Assembly (NCBI GenBank): GCA_023053575.1
Contig: JAKZAP010000003.1
Location: 2,580,561-2,644,560, forward strand
Direction of reading: 5' to 3'
DNA from: Branchinecta lynchi
Taxonomy: Eukaryota > Arthropoda > Branchiopoda > Anostraca > Branchinectidae
Length of the DNA stretch: 64,000 bases
Shown here: positions 33,597-43,370 of the stretch, piece after piece
Numbering within the stretch: the stretch's first letter is position 1
Layout: every line of letters begins with the position of its first letter
Position numbers and translations under genes: made by a program
Notes under the pieces: generated by a model
Databases searched by the model: none
The model's input: only the letters and a program-made list of their open reading frames with translations
Told to the model about the DNA's origin: nothing

Positions 33597-34690
33597 TCAG
33601 TAATTGGGTTCAAAAGAAAGTTCTTTTATGGTGATGAATGTGAAACATTTGTAGGTTGAATATTTCTTGAATCTGAGGCAATATTTCAAATCAGCGCAGA
33701 AAATTACCTTCAGAACATGACGTAACCCATGAAGCAAACGGCAAGCTCTTAGAAAATCGAAAATAACAGCTGAAAAAAATAAATAATAAACGACATAAAA
33801 CATAACTTTTACTTGAGATAGGTTTCCAACTTTTGACACGTCGAACGCTTTCCTTTTCTCTAGACGACGGTTTCTTTCTGTTGCGATTTGTTTGCGGTGA
33901 AACGACTGTGCTATAGATGAAAAATCAGAGCTGACGTATCCGTGTAAAAATTGTTTGAATAAAAGAACCATTACTTTCTTGTATGGTGTTGAATGTGAAA
34001 AAACTTTTGGTCGTGGCGCAAACCTGATGTGATATTCGAGTTCAGCAGACAAAACTACTTCAGAAATGTGTTTCAGATGAAGTAAACACTAAGCCTTAAA
34101 GGACCCCTCGCTCTATTTACTCTTCAACATTTTAAAACATTTGAATACTTTAAAACTAGGATGTGCTTTTAAGAAATAACCCAGGGTTTTGGCTATTTTA
34201 AGCTACTTCCGAGACCCCTTGACTTGTAGCAAAAACAGGGAAACAATTTACATAATCATTCTTTCTGATGGAAAAACTTCTCGCAGACAACCGCGACAGC
34301 GTGATACAAATAGAAGGTAGCAAAACATGGCAAGTGAGAAAATCAGAGTAGTTATGTTAGAGGGGGTAGAATGTACCGTACAAAATAGGGGTCTCCGGGT
34401 TTAGAATTGTATGGAGTGATTATGGAAGTAGGTTGCGTTAGTATTATAGGTAAGACAGGTCCTTCAAGAAACTAGAGAATTTCTGCTTAAAACAACAAAA
34501 AACATTGAAAACGCTAAAAAAGTTTGAATATTAAGAAAACTCTTTATGAAAAATATTTGCGCCCACCTAGGTTTCTCAACTTTTGATATGTTGTACAGAT
34601 TTTTCTCTGTACAAGGTGGTGTAAAAATCATTTCTATTGCAATATGTTTGCGGTCAAGTCATATTTGACGCTAGATTGACTGTATTGATT
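33597..34690 (-). other. Tandem duplication of about 0.4 kb; coding-like first copy
   Basis: Blocks at 33630-33735 and 33805-33910 recur in more decayed form at 34000-34085 and 34520-34690: TTGAATGTGAAA, GGTTTC-CAACTTTTGA and TGTTTGCGGT words line up in order. The minus-strand frame of copy 1 is open for 151 codons (33597-34052) and includes FHRKQIATERNRRLEKRKAF and a hydrophobic stretch. Within it lie a GTAAAA donor-like site and a TTTATTTTTTTCAG acceptor-like site 44 bases apart. I do not recognise the product; it may be a small diverged gene or a decayed repeat. The second copy is split by a TTAA element. Confidence 0.3.
34096..34467. mobile_element. TTAA family F1, longer copy
   Basis: Starts TTAAAGGACCCCTCG (34096). 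The right end is GGTCCT followed by TCAA, one base off TTAA. Internal match to 29594-29825 with about 100 extra bases before the right end (34300-34430). Inserted into the second unit of the duplication at 33597-34690. Confidence 0.7.
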
Positions 34691-34876
34691 GACTGGTAAT
34701 AGTCCCTACCCCTTTTTTCATATCAATTAATTTCTTTAATTTGATAGAGAGACGGGTCGCTGTCACTCGAACTCACGGAATTTTTAGGCGAAGTGACTGG
34801 TGGGCGATAAGACGGGTGGACGTAATGACGGGTTACCGTGACATAGATTAAATATTAACATATTACTATAATTATT

Positions 34877-35017
34877 CTTTGAGCCCAAGTTTACTTTGAA
34901 ACATATATTCAGATAATGTAGACAACGGATACGTCAGCTAAGAATGCTACGATGCTTCATCAGCGTGAAATATCGCTGATGAAGCACCGTCGCTGACATA
35001 TCCGTTGTATACATTAT
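34877..35017. mobile_element. Fold-back element (family FB), copy 3, just upstream of ACSS1-like gene
   Basis: Lead-in GAGCCCAAGTTTACTTTGAA, left arm AATGTAGACAACGGATACG, GTCAGC and GATGCTTCATCAGCG. The right arm CGCTGATGAAGCACCG, CGCTGACATATCCG and TTGTATACATT ends at 35017. It ends 196 bp before the ATG of the synthetase gene and so falls in its probable promoter or 5' leader region. Confidence 0.65.
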
Positions 35018-35213
35018 TTAAACATACCATATTACTGCCTTGCTTCCAAACAAAGGAGTTCTCGAGACGTGTGTATTTAAAATCAAACTTTTCTAAAACT
35101 TCGTTTTCTTGCATAATACAACCGTGTTTGAATATAAAGTACGTTCTTTTATGGACGCTTCTGCCAACGGCTAATTTTAGACAACCATTTCGTAGGTAAA
35201 CAGGATCAGAAGT

Positions 35214-35417
35214 ATGGTTAACAAATTCGGACGAGTGTTAGTAACAGACTTGCCTCTACTGAAGATGGTTGTGAAAAAATTGTTACTAGGAAAGCCAGCA
35301 GAATCAGGATTCAGATTTTTAGCATCGAAGGCTGGAAGTGTGGGAATTCAGGAGTTAGACAGGATATTTCCCGATGTGAAAACTTACGAGGAACTGTATA
35401 AGTTCAGTATCAAGAAT
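35214..35417 (+). CDS. ACSS1: Acetyl-CoA synthetase, mitochondrial type, exon 1
   Basis: First coding exon of a plus-strand acetyl-CoA synthetase (acetate + ATP + CoA to acetyl-CoA + AMP + PPi). ATG at 35214 is the first Met after an in-frame TAG at 35193. The exon has 68 codons and ends AAT/GTAAGT in phase 0. The first 42 residues (MVNKFGRVLVTD, MVVKKLLLGK, FRFLASKAG) are basic and hydrophobic with few acids, which suggests a mitochondrial targeting presequence. Residues 50-68 (RIFPDVKTYEELYKFSIKN) match the start of the ACAS N-terminal domain, with the family's YEELY--S pattern. The next exon begins in the same phase with PDKFWG, completing the domain's usual N-P-x-x-FWG link. A non-coding upstream exon cannot be excluded. 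Confidence 0.85.
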
Positions 35418-37190
35418 GTAAGTAATTCTATATTGGAAATGAACATGCGTTTTCTCTAAGCATTAGGCTCTTATAGGAACGATACACAAAAAACGGCCAT
35501 ATTGATAAAGAAAAAAAAAGGCTTACGCTGACCAGGGGGCGTCACTAAGGGGGGGGGGGGGGTCCACACCCCCTCGAAGAAAGGAAAAGGCTAAAACGGA
35601 AATTCAGCTCATCTGGGCGCTCAGAAAAGCTAAATGGGGGGCTGGCAGTGCGCCCGGAAAAGTCAGAAAAGCTGGTTATTAAGGCGTCAGCTGTTCTGGG
35701 TTCTCGAGCGTGGGAAACTTCAGGAATTGCGTTCTTAGTCGTATGTTTCGAGAGGCAGGCTATTTCTAGTCATTCAGATACGAAGAGGTTTTATTCATAT
35801 TTTGTCAGAATGAGAAGTATAACTGTTAGATCTTCCTTTAGAACTTCCATGACCGACAGAAGACAAATCTTGAATTTCGCCCTGCAGCACACAGTTTTAA
35901 TCTAAGTTTTACCGCGATCTGTTGTCTACTAGTATCTCTCGATTCAAGTAAAAACCAGGCTGATTTCGCTTGTGGCGTACCTTTCCATTAGTTTGTTAGA
36001 TTCATTTAAACATCCTTTGTATTTTAGTAGAAAAGCATTTAATAATAAGAAGTTTTGTCCAGTCTGACGTTAAAAAATAAATTGGCTTCGTGAGCAATGA
36101 GAGAAGATTAAATGACGGGTCTGATTATTGCTACACGTCGTTTGATTTTTATTTTGTGTTTGAACTCTAAATTCAGAACAAGCCAACTCCATTTTGTTTT
36201 TTTTTTCTGGATGACTCAGTACTTATTTTTTGGAAAGGCTCGAAGTGAAGCACATTATTTGACTTCCAGCTAAATATCTCACATTTTTCTGGAATCGTCG
36301 TGAACAAAGATAGACGGGCAGATCCTGGTAAGTAGCCCTTACCTTCATTTGGGATCCGAAAAGGCAGTCTGGTCATTCAGGATTCCACAGAATTTGCCTG
36401 CGGCGTCTTTCCTAGTAGGCTCTATCTACTGGAAAGTCGGTCATTTCATTCGGGTTTTAGGCTTGAAACTTCGGGGCTTGGGCCGCATTAAAAGCTATGT
36501 AGATTTTGTTACGGAGGAGTAGAGTTTTGCGCCAAAAAAGTCATGGCCCACTTCAAAAATTTCGACTGCGGCGCTCATTTTCATTCTGTCTGATATAAAG
36601 TTTTGCGGATATACTGTGTTTCTGGGCGATTGTTTCTAACTGGTATGACTCTTCGGCTTTCCGGACATCTGCCAGTGGTATATTTTAAAATACTCACCTC
36701 ACTGCTCGAGCCCTCCAAACCGCTTCTGAGCTCCGAGATACAACCAGGCTTCTAATCTTCAGTCTTCAACGCTAGCAGTTATCACCAGTTTTATTATCAC
36801 ATATTAGACGAAAAGTTGAAACGGACCCCCCCCCCCCTCGCGCCCTGCCACCCCCCTCCCCTCGAGTTTTGGCTAGCGACGCCCCTGACGTTGACAATCA
36901 AGTTACGGTTCAAAATATTTTTGTTTTTATTCTTATCCCATCTTTCCCCAATAAGAGAAACAATACTCTGACCTATGCACTCATCCAATGAAAAGCAGCC
37001 AATGAAATGAACTGAAGCGCAGCCAGTGACAGGGTCTAGTGGTTTGATTAAATAATTATAATGACAGTTTATTGAAAAAGCCAAATATGGTTATATAACA
37101 GATGCCAACAAATATTCAGACCACAAAAATAACAACACATACTATTTTCTGCTTTCAGTACATTCAAACCGAGCTCATGAATATCACTTT
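35418..37190. other. Intron 1 of ACSS1-like gene; no second gene
   Basis: G and C runs at 35550-35563 and 36828-36838 lie in related CCCCTGACG/ACCAGGGGGCGTC repeats of opposite orientation. Frames of 60-95 residues have no motifs. Confidence 0.4.
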
Positions 37191-37634
37191 TGTTTATTGC
37201 AAGATACCAGGGAAAAGATCATGATCACGGCGATTCTGGTGGTATGGAAAGCTTCTCGACCTTATGCGCCAGCTATTCTTGTGACGGCTAAAAGTCGATT
37301 CGCTTGCCAAAGCTGTTCTCGCGCTCCGCTCGTTTCGCTCGTTTTCCGCCAAAATGAATCCACTTCGCAAGAGTGGAAAGAGATTTCGGCAAGTCAGCGA
37401 GAAGTTGTAAAGGTGCAACTGAGGCTCAGCGACTTTTTGCTTGTTCTTGCGCTCGACGGATTCTCGCTTTACTTTTCGGAAAGCGATTCCAAGAGAATGG
37501 TGGTCAACGGAGTCCTGCCCACACCAACAAAGTGGGCAAATGTCATTCTCCTCTGCAACCTGTTTTTAACTATCAAAAACGGACATATGCTGTATTATTT
37601 GTTCAATGGGTTATAATCATACATAATCTATAGA
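37191..37634. other. Intronic; no feature supported
   Basis: Two overlapping plus-strand frames (139 and 86 residues) and one minus frame are all open, so none is convincing. CTCGCGCTCCGCTCGTTTCGCTCG at about 37318-37342 is a low-complexity G/C block. Confidence 0.35.
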
Positions 37635-38000
37635 CAGATCAATCATTTTATTCGCTAGAAACCTGTCATGGCTCCACACCAAATTTGTTTTGTTAATATT
37701 ATTACAAATCATTAGAACACATGTCAACCATAACAATAGATAATTCTTTCATATCAGTATCATAAGAATAGACAAATACGTATCTACATCACGTTATAAA
37801 TAGCAGCATTACCTAGCAGGCTAAAATGTTAAGCTTGCGCTTCAATTTACACATTTAGAAAAGAAGGGAAAATTTGATTGGCTGCAGCGTTTTAAACCGC
37901 AATAGCTACGTTGCGGTGGCTTTCGCCAGCTTTTCGGAAGGGACTATACTTCTGTGGATCGGGCAGTTGAAAGATTTAACAATACATACATATATAGTGT
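37635..38000 (-). mobile_element. LINE 3' end fragment (CR1/L2-like)
   Basis: The minus-strand translation retains KSFNCPIHRSIVPSEKLAK and LQPIKFSL, parallel to SLNHPVHKNIFPFKKLARR and LQPTKCNL in the copy at 50870-51735. It is followed by the shared tail GAGCCATGACAGG, GCGAATAAAATGATTGAT. Several frame breaks; dead copy. Confidence 0.65.
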
Positions 38001-38334
38001 TGTCAAGTGTCCCGTGGTTTGAGACGGAAAGTAAATTGGCGTAGCAGCAGCCAAAAGACAAATTTGTTTACTGGAAAAGGGTTACCGGCCTGAAATTGAC
38101 TTTGCACTGTCAGAACGTTAATAACATACAAAACAAGGACATGCGGTTTCAATAGACAATGACTGGGATGCAATCTGTTGTCATGACAAACATCATGCAT
38201 GAAATTTCGTGCATAACGAGCATTGCCAGGAAGAGCAGGAAAACCGCCAAAAACATCTGCGGAATTTTCCGATGTCTTGACGACAAAGCTTGACCGAAGT
38301 ATGCTACAGAAATATTGAAAGCAAAGCTGCAAGC

Positions 38335-39175
38335 ATAATAGAAGACATTAAAAATGAAGCCAGGTTGTTGGACATGAAGGTAAACGAAGACAAAAGTGCA
38401 ATTTTAACCTTTTCCTACCTCAAAACTAGTATTTCCTTTGAAGAAACACTCCCTTAGGTTTACAGGTACAGAAGATAAAGCTCCTTTTTGTAAAAATCAC
38501 GTTTGAGGTTAAATGGGAGGACAACACCAACGTACTGCTAAAGCGTGCAAGCGCTGGTGTACAGCTGTCAAAATTTCTGGCTAAGTTCCAAGTACCTAAT
38601 TCCCATCTTGTCCAAATTTACATTTCTTTCATTCGATCCACTTTGGAATAGTCGGCTGCTGTTTGGCACTTTGCCCTTACTGTCGAACAGACCCAACAAA
38701 TAGAAAGAATACAGAAACGTGCACTCCTAATAATAAGTCGTGAGCCCAAAGTTCCCTATTCTGCTCTCCAAAAAAGTTTACTATGGATACCCTTGAGAGT
38801 CGGAGGCTGCGGCTGAGCTTAGCGGTTGGTTATAAGGTCCTCCCCGTATGAAACACAAGAAACCGACAGGAGAGGGTCGCAAGTTCAAAGGTTCCAAAGT
38901 TGTCTCCCGTACCTGCAACACATACGCGGTACCAGAAAAGCTTCGTTCCGGGTTTCACGAAAATTTATAATGACGGCGGTAGCTGTCTTTGATATTATTC
39001 CAACGTCCGTGTTTTGTTTTTCTTTATAATTTGTATACTATAATAGGTATGTGATGACAAATTGATGATTAATTGAGTAAGGCGTATATTATAAAATGTG
39101 ACGTATACTTGACGTAATACCCAAATTTGGCATTGCCATGACAGTGTTTTTTTTAAATAAATTCGTTACTTACTT
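38335..39175 (+). mobile_element. LINE ORF2 C-terminal fragment with tail
   Basis: Plus-strand fragments include TFEVKWEDNTNVLLKRA, FQVPNSHLVQIYISFIRSTLE, SAAVWHFALTVEQTQQIERIQKRAL, LESRRLRLSLAVGYKVL and YQKSFVPGFTKIYN, separated by stops and a frame change. These match the block order of the copy at 50870-51735 and of the RT C-terminal region of CR1/L2-type LINEs. Ends in AAATAAATTCGTTACTTAC. Lies in intron 1 of the synthetase gene in sense orientation. Confidence 0.75.
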
Positions 39176-39512
39176 AAAAATAAAAGGTAGCAAATGCTTT
39201 TTCGCAGTTTTTCTGCTCTTCCTGGCAATGCTTGTTCTGCATAACATGTCCTGCATCACGTTTTTCGCGACAACAGATTACATCCGAAGTGTTGTCTTGT
39301 TGAGTTTTTCTGTTGAAAACGCGCATCCTTGTGTTATCTGCTATAGCTTCTGACAGGGTGGTAGGAATATTTTCGTTAGTCTCGAGAAAAGGAAAGGTGT
39401 TTAGGATCTGAATGCTATATAGTAAACTTTAGTATTTGACATTCGGAAATCATTGCTACTGATACTACGAGAAGAAAAGAAAAATTTAGAAAGAAAATAT
39501 CTACATTTGCAG

Positions 39513-39642
39513 CCTGACAAGTTCTGGGGCACTGTTGCCAGAGAACGACTTCGATGGACCAAGGATTTCGACATCGTGCTGCAGTATAACCCAGAAGAGG
39601 CCAAGATTCAGTGGTTCGAAGGAGGTGAACTGAATGTCAGTG
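39513..39642 (+). CDS. ACSS1: Acetyl-CoA synthetase, mitochondrial type, exon 2
   Basis: Acceptor ATTTGCAG before 39513, donor G/GTGAGA after 39642. 130 bases: 43 codons plus one base. The translation PDKFWGTVARERLRW, DFDIVLQYNPEEAKIQWF and GGELNVS is the core of the ACAS N-terminal domain; FWG, the W-x-WF spacing and G-G-x-LNVS are conserved in ACSS1. Starts in phase 0 to match exon 1, and the leftover G joins TG of exon 3 to give Val (LNVSV-CLD, exactly the ACSS1 pattern). Separated from exon 3 by a 17-kb intron that hosts the Ty3/Gypsy element. Confidence 0.93.
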
Positions 39643-40271
39643 GTGAGAAAGACAGATTTTTGTGTCAAAAGGCAGCATGCCCCCCCCCCCAAGCCAAAAA
39701 CTAAGTTCAATTGGTTGCTGTATGTGGTGTTAAACCGAAATGAAGTTTCGTGTAACGTAAAACTAACTATACTTCGCAATGAGGAGCTAAAATTTAAAGT
39801 TGCGACTTCAATCCGGGACAAAGCATCAGCGTTGTATCAGCTAGTGCGGTTCGATTCTAACCCTTCGGGATCCTCCGATCAGACCAAAAAGAAAAAAAAA
39901 CATACTATTATACGAATAAAAACTTAAATAAATTCTATCTAATACTTAGCCGTGTCTTCAAGAAAAAAATGAGTGTCCAGTAAGCTAGAGTATAGAGTAT
40001 GCCCCATTGATAATTCATGAGCGAATTGAATGACTGACTCGCTGTGATTAAGGGTGGATTCAGTTTCCTTATTTGTGAATAATTTTGGCCGTTGCTAGAA
40101 TTTTCAAGAAGAAAAGCTACTATAAAGTTAACAATAGTCATTTTTGTCAACTCGTAAGGGTTTCTTCCGTTGTTCCCGCCACATCAGTTCACTCCTCTAG
40201 CCAGAACTATCAGCACTATCACTAGCCCGCGCAGTGTTAATTTTTCATATTCTAGTTTAGCAGTTCCAATC
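39643..40271. other. Start of ACSS1-like intron 2; no feature seen
   Basis: C run at 39680-39689. A short stretch GGTTCGATTCTAACCC at 39847-39862 resembles a tRNA B box but has no matching cloverleaf. Confidence 0.35.
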
Positions 40272-41375
40272 GGGATAGACTAAAAAGAGGCACGGCCGGA
40301 CATATTGTAGGAGGCACGAGTACTAAAAAGAGGCACGGCCCGACATACTTTAGGAGGCATGAGTACTAAAAAAAGGCACGGCACAACATACTGTAGGAGG
40401 CAGGAGTACTAAAAAGAGGCACAGCCCGACATACTGTAGGAGGCACGAGTACTAAAAAGAGGCACGGCACAACATACTGTAGGAGGCACGAGTATTAAGA
40501 AGAGGCACGGCACAACATACTGTAGGAGGCACGAGTACTAAAAAGAGGCACGGTCCGACATACTGTAGGAGGCACGAGTACTAAAAAGAGGCACGGTCCG
40601 ACATACTGCAGGAGGCACGAGTACTAAAAAGAGGCAGGGCCGGACATACTGTAGGAGGCACGAGTACTAAAAAGAGGCACGGACAGACATACTGTAGGAG
40701 GCACGAGTACTAAAAGAGGCAAGGCACGACATACTGTAGAAGGCACGAGTACTAAAAGAGGCACGGCCCGACATACTTTAGGAGGCATGAGTACTTAAAA
40801 TAAGGCACGGCACAACATACTGTAGGAGGCATGAGTACTAAAAAGAGGCACGGCACAACATACTGTAGGAGGCACCAGTACTAAAAAGAGGCACGGCCAG
40901 ACATACTGTAGGAGGCACATGTACTAAAAAGAGGCACGGCCAGACATACTGTAGGAGGCAATAGTACTAAAAAGAGGCAGGGCCGGACATACTGTAGGAG
41001 GCACGAGTACTAAAAAGAGGCACGGCCAGACATACTGCAGGAGGCACGAGTACTAAAAAGAGGCAGGGCCGGACATACTGTAGGAGGCACGAGTACTAAA
41101 AGAGGCAAGGCACGACATACTGTAGGAGGCACGAGTACTAAAAGAGGCACGGCCCGACATACTTTAGGAGGCATGAGTACTTAAAAAAAGGCACGGCACA
41201 ACATACTGTAGGAGGCACGAGTACTAAAAAGAGGCACGGCACAACGTACTGTAGGAGGCACCAGTACTAAAAAGAGGCAGGGCCGGACATACTGTAGGAG
41301 GCACGAGTACTAAAAAGAGGCACGGACAGACATACTGTAGGAGGCATGAGTAATAAAAGAGGCACGGCATGACAT
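40272..41375 (+). repeat. Minisatellite, unit 43 bp, about 26 copies
   Basis: The unit reads ACTAAAAAGAGGCACGGCC then GACATACTGTAGGAGGCACGAGT. Variants alternate between GGCACGGCACAACATAC and GGCAGGGCCGGACATAC types in runs, so higher-order duplication is visible (the block near 40700-40800 recurs near 41090-41190). The first 19 bases of the unit are the terminus of the enclosing transposon. Not coding. Confidence 0.92.
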
Positions 41376-41624
41376 AGTGTTACTAAAAATAGACACGAAC
41401 ACTGAAAGGGCCCTTTCAGGCTTCAGAGTGAGGGGCAGCAATAATGCTGTCCACAATTTTCAACTCCTAGCGGCAGCACACTTCGGGCAGAGAAATTAAA
41501 ACGCTGCGACCCAGAAATCACCGACTAAGCACAGCCAGCAGTACAGCAGAAAGCAAACAAGATCATCACACAACAGTGGATAGAAACCAATAGTGCTCAT
41601 AATGTGTTTATTTTGTGCTTTTAG

Positions 41625-42082
41625 TTAAGCACATCTCTTACTAGAAATGATCTTTTCCCCTATGAAATGAATCAGAAAAAGCGTTTTTGGAAATACCATT
41701 ACTTTCCACCTAGAACTAGCTATTCTTTTGTTGGCGCTTGTCGACTATACCCAGCCTTCCTGCTCTCCGACGCGGCGGCTGGGCGCAAAACATTTGTAAA
41801 CTGAACGTGCATTGATTAAAAAGTGGGAAAACTAAGCAAATAAAAGAAGTAATAAACAGAAGATTATCACATCCTTATATGTGAAAGAGTTGCCAGCGGA
41901 CATTGGAGATTCCGGCAAACTTTTCGTTGGGTGACGGGAAAACTCGGAAACCCCGAGAAAGCGCTAAAATTCATAGATACGAAACGAAACAATGGAGAAA
42001 GGTGGGTATTTTAGAAGCTTATAGTTCTGTATGGGAGCTAAGTATATTATAAAAGGCAGAATAAGCAAGAGGGGTCCTTTAA
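41625..42082. mobile_element. TTAA family F2, complete copy
   Basis: TTAA at 41625-41628 followed by GCACATCTCTTACTAG. The right end is GCAAGAGGGGTCCTTTAA (42079-42082). The termini are only loosely inverted: on the complement the right end is TTAAAGGACCCCTCTTGC. Length 458 bp. Nearly the same as 60749-61203 in opposite orientation; a fragment lies at 7266-7410. The shared TTAAAGGACC end links F2 to F1. Confidence 0.7.
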
Positions 42083-42419
42083 CGTTTTGACATCCAGGCT
42101 ATTTTAACGAACATTGGGATAAATAGAATGATTCTGATTCTGATTCACTCTCACTTACTTGTCTATTTGCTAATCTCTTTTTATTACTCGTGCCTTCTTC
42201 GCCATGCTGTTCCGTGCCGTGCCTCTTTTTAGTCGATCCCGCTCCAAGTGGACTAGGACACTAATAGGACACTATTAGCCCTTGTGACAAACATGGTAAA
42301 ATATGTACACAAGTTGATCAGTAGAAAATCTGCAATCGGCTTCCTAGGTTCAAGTTCAAGGAGGTGTCAAGGAGATTCAAGGTAATGGAGGTTTTGCAGA
42401 TGTCCCAGTAGTAGAAGTG

Positions 42420-42615
42420 AAAATTAGCCACTACCTTAAATCCGACTTTTTACGTATATAGTCCGTTTGTATAGTATTTCGTTTAGTTTAGTCGGATCTT
42501 TTTCTTTTCTTTTTCTTTCCTTTATTATTTTTCATATACTCCGTACGGGCACGTTCAGTGCCAATTTTAGATGGATTAAGAAGATTATGATGATGAAATT
42601 TTATTTACTTACTGA
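42420..42615 (+). mobile_element. LINE 3' tail fragment
   Basis: TTTCTTTCCTTTATTATTTT, ATACTCCGTACGGGC, GTGCCAATTTTAGATGG and a TTATTTACTTAC end, matching the complement of 15225-15320. No coding part remains. Confidence 0.55.
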
Positions 42616-42682
42616 AGAAGATGAAAATAGTGCAGTATAGAAAGTATAGAAAATCAATGCAGTATAGAAATGTGCAGTATAG

Positions 42683-42722
42683 AAAATCAATCAATCAATT
42701 ATTGATTGATTGATTGATTGAC
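42683..42722. repeat. Palindromic ATCA/TGAT microsatellite
   Basis: (ATCA)n runs directly into (TGAT)n, giving a self-complementary stretch of about 38 bp. Confidence 0.7.
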
Positions 42723-42734
42723 TATGTCCAATGA

Positions 42735-42890
42735 TATGAAACACGCCAGTGATCCCGAGGAAAAACAAGAAAACGTCTCACTAACGACTCAAATCATGTG
42801 TCAACCAAAACACGGTGCTCGTTCGGGACAGCTAGGTCCACGGCTATTTTGCATCGGCAAGGAGAGTTAGTCATAAAGAGTATTCACTTT
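42735..42890 (-). repeat. Interspersed repeat R190, copy 2 (partial)
   Basis: AACACGCCAGTGATCC, CGACTCAAATC and TGTGTCAACCA, then TTGCATCGGCAAGG and GTTAGTCAT, equal in order to 61905-62105 but lacking the central GGCAGAAGTGG part. Its end lies 21 bp from the retrotransposon insertion site. Confidence 0.55.
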
Positions 42891-42911
42891 CGCAGTCCTA
42901 CTCCTGCGTAC

Positions 42912-43357
42912 TGTTATAATGCGTTAATTAGCTGTTACTAAGCGTTAATTTTACTACGTCTTTAATCTCTCTACTGTTACGGAAAGTTATCTGTTACGAC
43001 ATGGTCCCCGAGCGGTGTGGACCATGCTTAACAAAACCAAAATAAAAACACCCACTAAACTCTACCTCGTTGGTCAATTGTAGAAAAACATATTCGTGTA
43101 TTTACATTTTCAATACAATGGCGATAGATAGCAGGTAATAAATAAAACTCAACACTTAACTTTTAACATCTCCAGCAACGACCGTTCACCGGTCCCACTC
43201 AAAACAGACTGCCCAGCATTGTATTAAATTTCGCCCCAATTCAAACTTGAATGGCTCAGGTTATTCATCGCCAGGAACCTGTTGTTACCTGGCGGAATTA
43301 AACTTATAGAAACCAAGGTGTCGTGAACTCCCTTGGTGAAAGTACACCTTGGTTACA
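42912..43357 (-). repeat. 3' LTR of the Ty3/Gypsy element
   Basis: 446 bp. On the minus strand it begins TGTAACCAAGG and ends TTATAACA (TG...CA). By eye it is identical to the LTR at 49978-50423. Flanked outside by GTAC (42908-42911), the left half of a 4-bp target duplication. Confidence 0.95.
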
Positions 43358-43370
43358 CCTCCCCCCTTCC
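43358..43370 (-). other. Polypurine tract of the Ty3/Gypsy element
   Basis: Minus strand GGAAGGGGGGAGG immediately before the 3' LTR; the usual primer site for plus-strand DNA synthesis in LTR retroelements. Confidence 0.8.

Larger units (their letters stand above)
40272..42240. mobile_element. DNA element with 9-bp flanks and terminus-derived tandem array, copy 2
   Basis: Left end GGGATAGACTAAAAAGAGG with CACGGC, right end the complement of GGGATCGACTAAAAAGAGG with CACGGC. Flanks are GTTCCAATC (40263-40271) and GCTCCAAGT (42241-42249), 6 of 9 matching. Same family as 27296-27859. The left arm is expanded into a tandem array (40272-41375), while the right terminus has a single unit. A TTAA element (41625-42082) is nested in it. 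No transposase; MULE-like origin inferred. Confidence 0.75.

Noticed and set aside
39847..39862. tRNA B-box-like GGTTCGATTC
   Set aside because: No A box at the right distance and no acceptor stem pairing.
40272..41375. CRISPR-like array
   Set aside because: Units are contiguous 43-bp tandem repeats with no unique spacers, in a eukaryotic intron.
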